A stretch of 64,000 nt of DNA, from assembly GCA_037367405.1 (NCBI GenBank), contig JAZKJV010004143.1:1-64000 (forward strand). The letters run 5' to 3'. The translations under genes were made by a program, and so were the position numbers. The stretch's first letter is position 1. Every line of letters starts with the position of its first letter. This document shows, one piece after another, positions 56,295 through 64,000 of this stretch. The notes under the pieces are model-generated. The model was not told where the DNA came from. It saw only the letters and a list, made by a program, of their open reading frames with translations, and made no database searches. Source of the stretch: Ottelia alismoides. Lineage: Eukaryota > Streptophyta > Magnoliopsida > Alismatales > Hydrocharitaceae.

Positions 56295-56699
56295 CCCAAA
56301 GAGCCATTAATGGGCTAATTATTTAAAGACACACTCATGTGACAATCAAAGGCTATTTAGAAAATATCTAGGTAAGCGGATCGGTCACTCTGTTCCTGAG
56401 AGACTACGCCAAGTCCTTTTACGACACTTGCATATCTCTGAGTAACAGTTCTCGCATTAGCGAAAATTGCATCTTATGCAACCAATACTCAACATTGTTA
56501 GTTATAGTGTCTTTGACACTACAACTCAATAATCATTTAACCAGTATTTAGTTTCTATCATCCTTATTAGAATACCCTTAATCCTGGAGATCTCGATCTC
56601 CTAAAGTATCCGTAGTTAAGACCTTTTAGATCACTATCTATAAAGTCTAATTTATTGAAGATAAGACTTTGAGATAACTATCTCAAAAGTTTTGTCCTC

Positions 56700-57720
56700 T
56701 ATGAAGATATTGTTATTACTGCAATCAAGTGTTTTATCACCATAGTAGGATTAGTAACAATTTACTTCTCCTACTGCATGGTAGACATCTGGCTTTTGTA
56801 CACATCTAGCATACACACGGCTTCTCGGAACTGATACACAAGGGCAAGCAGTTTTAGCATTCACATCCTCAACTCTTTGAGGCGCTATCCCTTTAGATAG
56901 GTCAGTACCATATCTTAAGGAAAGGAAGCCTTCCTTGGGGTTTTCCAAGAATGGAACATGTCCAAGGTGTAGTACAAATGTGACAATCCCAATATCCTCT
57001 TCTCTTTGCTTCTGAACAACTTCAGAACTAAGATCTAAGAGGTATCCTTGAGATCATATCTCGATATATGGAATAGCTGGTCTATAAAATACTTATTATC
57101 ATCCTTATATCATTCTAAATAATTAGGGTATTATCTACATTTAGCACTATGAACAAAAAATAGCACTCCCACTAAGCTTCACATGGTTCATCAAGATTCC
57201 ATCTGAAATCATAACATTTATAATTTCATCAAATCTTATGTTCCAACAACAAGAAGCTTATTTGAGTCCATAGACAGAGTTTCATTAGCTTGCACAACTT
57301 GCTTTCCTCAATCATGAAGCCCTAGGGCTACTTCATGTGAATACCCTCATAGAGGTATGCATAGAGGAATGCAATCTTGACTTTCATCTTAAAGATGTCG
57401 TAGTCAAGTTGTGTATCTATGGTTAGCAATATTCTAGATGGTCACTGAAGAGCAAGTCTCATCGCAAGCAATGTCTTCTCTTCCGTGTGTAGCTCATGGC
57501 TATGAGCCGTGCTTTGAAGGCCCCTACCTTCTCATCAGATTCCCTCTTTCTCTTGAAGATCCATTTACACCTTACTGGGTATAACCCTTATAGGTGGATC
57601 CTCGAGGGTCCATATACAACACTTGTATATGAAGTCTACATTGGACTTTTATTGCTAACATCCATCATTCCATGTCATGATCCTTAGGAGCTTCATCACA
57701 TGAAGTCCGATCATTTTTAT
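56700..57720 (-). pseudogene. Element E copia reverse transcriptase (degenerate)
   Basis: Minus-strand blocks in several frames: near 57690, an N-terminal segment equivalent to MERWMLAIKS-VDF; near 57530-57600, a segment equivalent to P-KV-MDLQEK...KARLIA; near 57130-57180, FLFIVLNVDNTLII where active elements have FLVLYVDDILLI, so the YVDD box is mutated; and at 56751-56948, GFLSLRYGTDLSKG with CVQKPDVYHAVGEVNCY, matching the copia RT C-terminus. Stops and frame changes throughout make it inactive. It lies next to integrase in the order expected for Ty1/copia. Confidence 0.82.
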
Positions 57721-58420
57721 ATTTAACTGACATATAGAATACATCCTCAAACTTATTTGAAGAAGTATTAGTGTTTCATCTTTAATTATTCGTTTAGTTT
57801 CCGATTTCAGGAGCCTCATTATCTTCTCAAGATTAAATGAGTTTCTTTACTTCATTTTCATCCTGATTCTCAAGAGTTTCATCATCTAAGAATCACATTC
57901 TCAGATATGAAATCTTTTAAGAATCTCAAGGTCATAAAGTAGGTATCCAATACCATCCTTTATTTTCCTAATTAAGTAGCACTCTCTAGTGCTAGATTCC
58001 AATTTACCAACATGGAACCTTGTAAGGATATATATTGTAGTCTCTACTACATATATACCTTGAAAACTAAGAGGTAATTATGCTAAGAATCATCATTGAT
58101 CAAATCATGTCACATATGATCCAATTGTATCTCCCTACAACTCAATTGAGTTAAGGCGCATTAGGAGGATTGAGATAGGAATGATATTCACATCTCCATC
58201 AGGTATTCCTTGAATTCATCTAATAGGTACAAGCTACCTTGGTTAGATCAAATTCATTTCAACTTCCTTCAAACTTTGGTTCTAAACCAAAATTGTGAAA
58301 TCTTTGAACATTTCAAAGGTTTCTTAGGTGAAGAGAATAAATCTCGTATCATACATAATCATCAATAGATATCACATATCCATAATGTTTACTATGATAT
58401 AGATGATTCGCATACATCAA
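57721..58420 (-). pseudogene. Element E copia integrase (degenerate)
   Basis: ETFEMFKDF is readable near 58310 and is shared with F; the flanking peptide follows the copia integrase core in broken frames. Catalytic residues cannot be assigned with confidence because of frame changes. The region lies between the pre-integrase block and RT, as expected. Confidence 0.6.
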
Positions 58421-58439
58421 TATGTATGAGATATTGAAT

Positions 58440-58620
58440 ACCTTAACATCTTACACCATTCCAAGGAAGGGTGTATTGGACATTTTTACTTTTGAATACA
58501 AAATTCACAAGTATGCAAGTTTTGAAATTTTAGACATTCTAAAGTTTCATCTCTTACTTGTCTATTGATTTCATCAACAGACATAAGTCCAAAACATGAT
58601 GCTAGATCATTGTCAAATGA
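58440..58620 (-). pseudogene. Element E GAG-pre-integrase / zinc-finger remnant
   Basis: On the minus strand the peptide LMSVDEINRQVRDETLECLK, followed by FQNLHTCEFCIQK, matches the copia pattern LGHIS...L...F..CE.C..GK just before the integrase core. The CxxC pair is preserved. A stop follows immediately. Confidence 0.65.
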
Positions 58621-59680
58621 TCTTCATCCTCCTATTGATCTTTAAAGGTTTAATTTTTAGTATTAGAAATCTTAATGAACCATTCATTAATTTTCTAATT
58701 TAGTGGAGTCCACTAGATGTTAGATTACTATCTGAAATATATCCATCATAACTTTTTATGATAGATCTATTCTAGAATTCATGCTTATTCCCAACATTTA
58801 GAAATAAACTACGAGTGTATTCTAATATCCAGGTCACAGAGACATTCCCTAAGACTAAGGGCTCCCACTGAAAATATGAAGTCTATTGATCTGGTGGAAA
58901 TTGTTGCAACAATTATATCAATTCCAACATAGATGACCGTTAAATAAGATCAAATTTCTAATATTCTACTACATCTGTAACCAATTGCAAGTGTCATTAG
59001 AAGATTGAGATACAATTATTAGGATTTATTTTATTAAATAAGTAAGTAAATTTCATGATTATATGTAGATTATTCTGATGTACTATTTGATTCCTTCTCT
59101 AAGGATTCTAGATAGATTTGACAGTCATACTATCAACACATCAACTTATTGCAGTATTGGCATTCATCCAACTCTTTGGATGTCATATGGAAGTCACAGA
59201 AGTACGGTCAACTCTTTATCTATAAGCAACCATTGCTCAAGACAAAGGATCTCTTATGTTGAATTCAAAAAATTTCAATATAAGAGTATTTCAACATTTA
59301 TACATGCTTCATTCAATTCACACAATATGAATAATATGAAGCATCATGAATGACAAGAGTATAGACAGTAGAATGATGACACTCATCGTATCTACATCCA
59401 TCTAAACTCTTAAAACATTGGTTCAGGTAGGTACTCAAACAATTTGAATACATCATCTCTTATAGATCCACCATTTTGCATGATGCAGAGAACCATGTCA
59501 TTCATGATTAAATGTCGAGAGCACATATGTATGCCAGAACATCTTCTTAGAATTTTATAAGGATTGTTTGACAATTACGATCATCATCTAAATGTCACTT
59601 CCAAAGTACATTTGATTTGATCAAGACTATAGAGACATACAAATCCTAGGGTTGTAGTCTTATTGTCTATTTAATTGTCA
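58621..59680 (-). pseudogene. Element E probable gag region (unrecognisable)
   Basis: By position this should encode gag on the minus strand. Frames are full of stops and I recognise no gag or CCHC motif. The plus-strand ORF 59078-59353 has no recognisable domain and is not called. Confidence 0.4.
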
Positions 59681-61560
59681 TTCCTCATTATTATGAAGAA
59701 ATTGCACATTGCAACCACATACATTATCTGTTCAACTGCAAGTACAACATCTTGATCATCGATCCAATCCATGGCATTATACTGGTTATTATTGAGTATA
59801 TTATTGAGTGGATTTAATGAAGGATTATTTGAAATAAGAAATTTTTATAAATAAATAAATAAATATATATATATATTACTTTGATTTAGGAATTTGTATA
59901 TCAAAGTTGTCTCGCCTTGTCAACACTGAAAGTTCATTCCCTTAATCACTTTCAATGTAAGAGATATACTTACCATCATATCTCAGCAAGATCTGGGATC
60001 TCCTTCCTTATCTTTGTTACATCCCAATAATATGAGAACCTGTAACTCGGATAAAAAGAAGCGGAAACATATTTAGCCTTGTAAGTCCAACTTGCATTCC
60101 CAATTCGATCATTAACACCTGCGCCCACCACCCCTAAGGTGATGTTGACCCATTATTAATTGAACCAACCGTCAACAAGAATAGTATTCACTATGCGTAA
60201 TCCAATATCGCCCCAATAATATGAGGACCCGACATTGGGGTCACTACGCATACGGCCTTACTCTTTCGAGAAGCAAAGAGCCCAATCCAGATGTGCTTGC
60301 ATACAGGAGTTGTCACTTCGGATAGTCGTCTCCTACATACAATCCCTGGCGACGGAGCCCTTCGCCTTGATGGGAAACCATGGATGTCACTTATGTGATC
60401 CTCCATATCATATTCAAATTCTAATTAATTATCATGAATCATATTCACATAACTAATTCTTCCAAGGGAAATAACACGTCTATTTATAATAGAGTGTCTT
60501 AATTTTAATTGGATTCCAATTAATCTAATCATATTAAATTAATGATCCAATTAATATCCAACAAACATTCTTAATTGTTACTTGAATTATGGTATTATAT
60601 CAAATATGTATTATTTCGAATTTTAATAATTAGAAATACATCATGATTTCTTAAGCATTATACCAACCCTACCCGCTGTCATGGCCAGTACCGGCGGGAG
60701 TGGAACAGACCGCACACGGTGCAACCTGCTACCCCAACACTCCCCGACTAGACACCATACCCGCCCTAGGAAAGGATAATGCAAAATAGATCACTTTGTA
60801 CTTGAGATGATCATCAATTTTTCAGCCGAAATTATACCATATAATAATAATCAAAATATTTTTGATTAACATTAAAATGAGATTTGCTAAACAAATCCCA
60901 AATCCTATTCAAGCAACATGTTTGTTGGAAAGTGGATTGTGTAACTAATTGTGATCTAGACCATATCTAATCAATTATTGGTTAAGGTAATGTCATTTAA
61001 GGAAATAATTATCATCAAATATTTCACAAATATTTATCCATAATTATTTCAGGAAATTAAACCATTTAATTTCACTAACCGATTAAATGACAATCACAAG
61101 GTTCTTGATTAGGAAAGTAATTTCCAGCAGTGACCCTCACTTACTAAAATTAGCATATCTCAATCAATTTAAATCCAAATTAAGCAAATTAAGTTAAAGT
61201 GTGGTAATTTGATTTATAACAGAACCTAAGTGATTTTCATGCATTTCAAGGCGTTTCAAATCCGCAATTAAGTCTTTAATTACGTTAAGATTCCCAGTTC
61301 CCGAAATAGTGGATATGTGTTAACTAAAATGACCATAACTTGAGCAAAGGGATTTGAAATCACGCAAACTCAGATCTTACGGCTTCCTTATTTAACGGGG
61401 AATAAAATGCAAGTTTTTTTTCGTGTTTAAATAATTTAAACAGTGACGAAAATAATCACAAAACAGAGATGCGAAAATGAAATGCGATAAAACTTTCAGA
61501 AACCCTAACGAACCCAAGTCGTCCTAGGTTTATGGATCATATCTGAAACCTCCGACCTAA
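59681..61560 (-). other. Element E leader, non-coding
   Basis: This is homologous to F's leader (30481-32148). It is AT-rich apart from a GC-richer stretch at 60660-60780. The two small overlapping ORFs at 60191-60456 have no recognisable domain. A TGAATCATATTCA palindrome near 60428-60440 echoes the LTR array. Confidence 0.55.
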
Positions 61561-61573
61561 GTCTCTGATACCA
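61561..61573 (-). other. Primer-binding site of E (initiator tRNA-Met type)
   Basis: The minus strand reads TGGTATCAGAGAC, matching the TGGTATCAGAGC site used by most plant Ty1/copia elements. The LTR starts three bases away at 61576. Confidence 0.9.
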
Positions 61574-61575
61574 CT

Positions 61576-64000
61576 TGAAGGATATGGTAAGATCCTTAAG
61601 CGCATCACGGAAGCATGAGGATCACATCGTATGTGATCGGGAGCGAGTAGTCGCACCGGTTGCTCTAGGCAGCGGAAATTAAAATTTTTTTTTACATTTG
61701 ACGAAACCATATGATCCAAGAACACTTCTCGGATCATTTCGTCTAAACCACAAACAAGTAATAGGATTACCTCTTGAAGCTTGGTTGCGATCGAGTCTCT
61801 AAATGAAGAGACCTCCTGTCTCAAGTCCGATCCTACGGAGGAGACGCTTGCGAGCGTGTTGATGAAACACGTGATTCTCGCAATCCATGTTGATGATCCA
61901 AGCGATGAATCTCCTGATCTCGACACACGAGATCCAACATCTTCTTCACGAGTGAGGCGCACTGAAGGAGATAGAGATCCACGAGCAAACGATTGGGCAG
62001 CATAATGACGACGCTACGGCGATGGAGACTCCCTCTAGGGCATCCATGGTGGACGGCCATATGAGAGGGAGAAAGAGAGTAGGCATGTAGAGAGAGAAAG
62101 AGAGAGAGACTTATGTTCTCATTGTGTAAAGAAGAGCAAAGGGGTGCGTCTCCTTTTATAATATTTTAGGATCCATGGATCTCAATCCATGGACAATACA
62201 AATCCACTAGCTCACATTGATTTGTGTTTCTTTTAATGGCCAAGATTTGTGTTGGTAAAAACCAACAACAATTAATTTAATAAAATTAAATATATATTGA
62301 ATATAATTTGATTTATATCAAATCAATCTCCATTAGAGAAATAGGAAGGAGGCAAGCCTCGTTCCATAAGGAGGGTAGACGGCCACTACATTCCTTATAG
62401 TAATTTTGGCTGTCCACTCTTCCTATATGGAAGGTGCATGTCTCTCTCCCATTACACGAGATTACATTTACTCATGATTCTCTCCAATATTTGCAACAGC
62501 TTTTGTTGCAAATTATTTCACAAAAATAAATCCAATCTATTTTGCGAACATTGCAATCTTGTCATTAGAAATTTGTGAATCACATTCATAACCCAAAATA
62601 AAATGTCAATTACATTTTTAATTTAATTTCCAATGTGAATCCAATTCACATCAACATTTAGTTAACAAATGTAAATTATAAATAGCTCTCTCTTATATAT
62701 TATAAACCATATTTATAATATATATGATTAATATGGATAGTGCTATCGACATTATTCATATCCATGATAATTAAATCACATTTAATCATCTTGGATCACT
62801 ATTCTCATGTGCCCAAATAATGTCAATCACATTCACATTATTTACATCTTCGATAATCAAATAACATTTGATTATCTTAGATAACTGTCTTTATAATATG
62901 AATCAAATTCACATTATTCATGTTAAATAAATCACATTTAGTTATCCATTTTCTCAATGCTTAGATACATATATCAACAATGAAATTATCCCGAACTCTT
63001 TCAAGGATAATGCACTTTCTCCGCGAATACTTGGAGATAAGGACATGGCGATTGTATTCTTCCACGTATAGTGACTTGGATATTGAGATCACATCTCAAA
63101 TCCAGATCTCGGGCCTCCCATATATGCTTGATTAAATTAAGACCGCAAATCTAGTCTTCGCGTTGAATCTGAATCACATTCAGATCAATGTCCAACATTT
63201 GAACTAAGATCAGATTACTTCTCTACTGAGAGGAGTCACTAAAATCCAGACCCGTTTCATCACTCCCTAGGAATAGAAGCGTCATGATTATACAACCGTT
63301 TATGATCACATCACCCTCAGGTATTCCTAATATCTGTAAATCCTGCACACTGGAAGACCCAGAATAAACCAGAAGTATAAGATCAACTTTACAGTGTCTA
63401 CTTCAGGGTTTTATCATTAAGTTTCTCATTCGATCATTGGGAGTTTGTATCGATCATATACTTTCCAAAAGCATATATCATACCCAGGTGTTGATCATAT
63501 ACTTTCCAAAAGTATTTATCAAACCTACAAAACAGTCAAGCTTCCAAAGCGAGACGACCGCGCACGGAATTTGATCTTTCCAATATCTCATGAGTGAGCT
63601 CATGTCTTCCGGTTCAGTAACCGAACCTGTATGATCCCTTTGAGAGATTGTATTACTCATATGTCCTTATATGCATACCAGCGCGTCGGTGTATAGAACT
63701 TGATTAGCTCATCAACCTATTGGTCTACCAAATGTACGTACTTAGACATATAGTAACACATTTATCTTTGGTCAGAGGATGCGTGCCTATATCGTGACAA
63801 CATACGTCATAGGACTTTGGTTATCTCGATCTCGTTAAGTCAACTCTTTGACCTAACTAATCTGACACCTTCGAATCTATATTCCCATGTAGAGGACCTG
63901 CATCAAGAGGTCGGTCAGATATCAGCCAAGTGAGAAAGGATTGCCATCTCCTACTCAGGCTGGAGATCCTCTCTTACTAATCATTTGACGGTACTTGATG
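61576..64000 (-). repeat. Element E 5' LTR (continues past the window)
   Basis: It begins TGAAGGATATGG next to the PBS and aligns with 53607-56031 to the last base of the window. About 250 bp of the expected 2.7 kb lies outside. TATA (62152-62162), the palindrome array (about 62570-62950) and the 41-bp duplication (63452 onward) are conserved. ORFs at 61537-62060 lie within the LTR and are not genes. Confidence 0.87.

Larger units (their letters stand above)
53607..64000 (-). mobile_element. Element E: long-LTR Ty1/copia retrotransposon (5' end outside window)
   Basis: In plus coordinates: 3' LTR (53607-56282), polypurine tract, RT and RNase H region, integrase, pre-integrase, gag and leader (to 61560), PBS (61561-61573), and 5' LTR (from 61576 past the window end). 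The domain order integrase before RT (on the minus strand) is diagnostic of Ty1/copia. The two LTRs differ at roughly one base in twelve in the stretch I compared by eye, so the insertion is not recent. It is inserted in D's 3' LTR. The long LTRs with an initiator-Met PBS suggest an Angela/Tork-like lineage, without certainty. Confidence 0.87.

Noticed and set aside
60660..60780. GC-richer patch in an AT-rich leader considered as an insertion
   Set aside because: F has a weakly similar stretch at the corresponding place (GGCCAGTAC near 31459), so it seems to be part of the leader; no ends or duplications were seen.

Overview
The window is gene-poor flowering-plant heterochromatin, built almost entirely from nested, mostly degenerate LTR retrotransposons. 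I see no intact host protein gene, tRNA, rRNA or CRISPR array. The plant assignment rests on four things: an Athila-type Ty3/gypsy polyprotein, primer-binding sites matching the 3' ends of plant tRNA-Asp and initiator tRNA-Met, long LTRs of 2.7-3.7 kb, and plant-like TATA boxes and CACGTG motifs. Athila elements are known to be enriched in pericentromeric DNA, so that location is a reasonable inference; the species cannot be named.

Layout. (A) 1-11982, minus strand: an autonomous-type Athila element with integrase, RNase H, RT, protease and gag read right to left, then leader, tRNA-Asp PBS and a 3.7 kb 5' LTR; its 3' end lies left of the window. (H, part 1) 11983-12356: a sliver of an older plus-strand relative interrupted by A and B. 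(B) 12357-21880, minus strand: a non-coding LTR-internal-LTR element with 2.9 kb LTRs, followed by a second partial internal region. (H, part 2) 21881 to about 26200: internal tail, polypurine tract and a long 3' LTR. (F) about 26397-33465, minus strand: broken Ty1/copia material with RT and integrase remnants. 33466-35192: a TATA-bearing, LTR-like fragment with a 45-bp tandem repeat. (C) 35193-40193, minus strand: 3' LTR and internal tail of a B-like element. (D) 40194-53606, plus strand: a B/H-type element with an unusual ORF carrying a retropepsin-like domain, interrupted by a complete solo LTR of the A subfamily at 49206-52749 that has TCCGG target duplications. (E) 53607-64000, minus strand: a long-LTR Ty1/copia element inserted in D's 3' LTR and running off the right edge.

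How the parts relate. A, B, C, D, H and the solo LTR form one superfamily. They share LTR starts that are palindromes (TGATGAAT-N4/5-ATTCATCA), a tRNA-Asp PBS where that end is visible, an AAGTATAGGGGG-type polypurine tract where that end is visible, and a similar leader. Only A encodes recognisable gag and pol, so B, C, D and H look like non-autonomous partners that could have been mobilised in trans; this is inference. Three features are the most unusual: hairpin-fused extra copies of the polypurine tract inside B, C and D; an array of palindromes with variable, self-complementary arms around a CAC core in the copia LTRs; and a palindromic coding minisatellite on both sides of A's protease. 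I did not recognise a new enzymatic or defence system.
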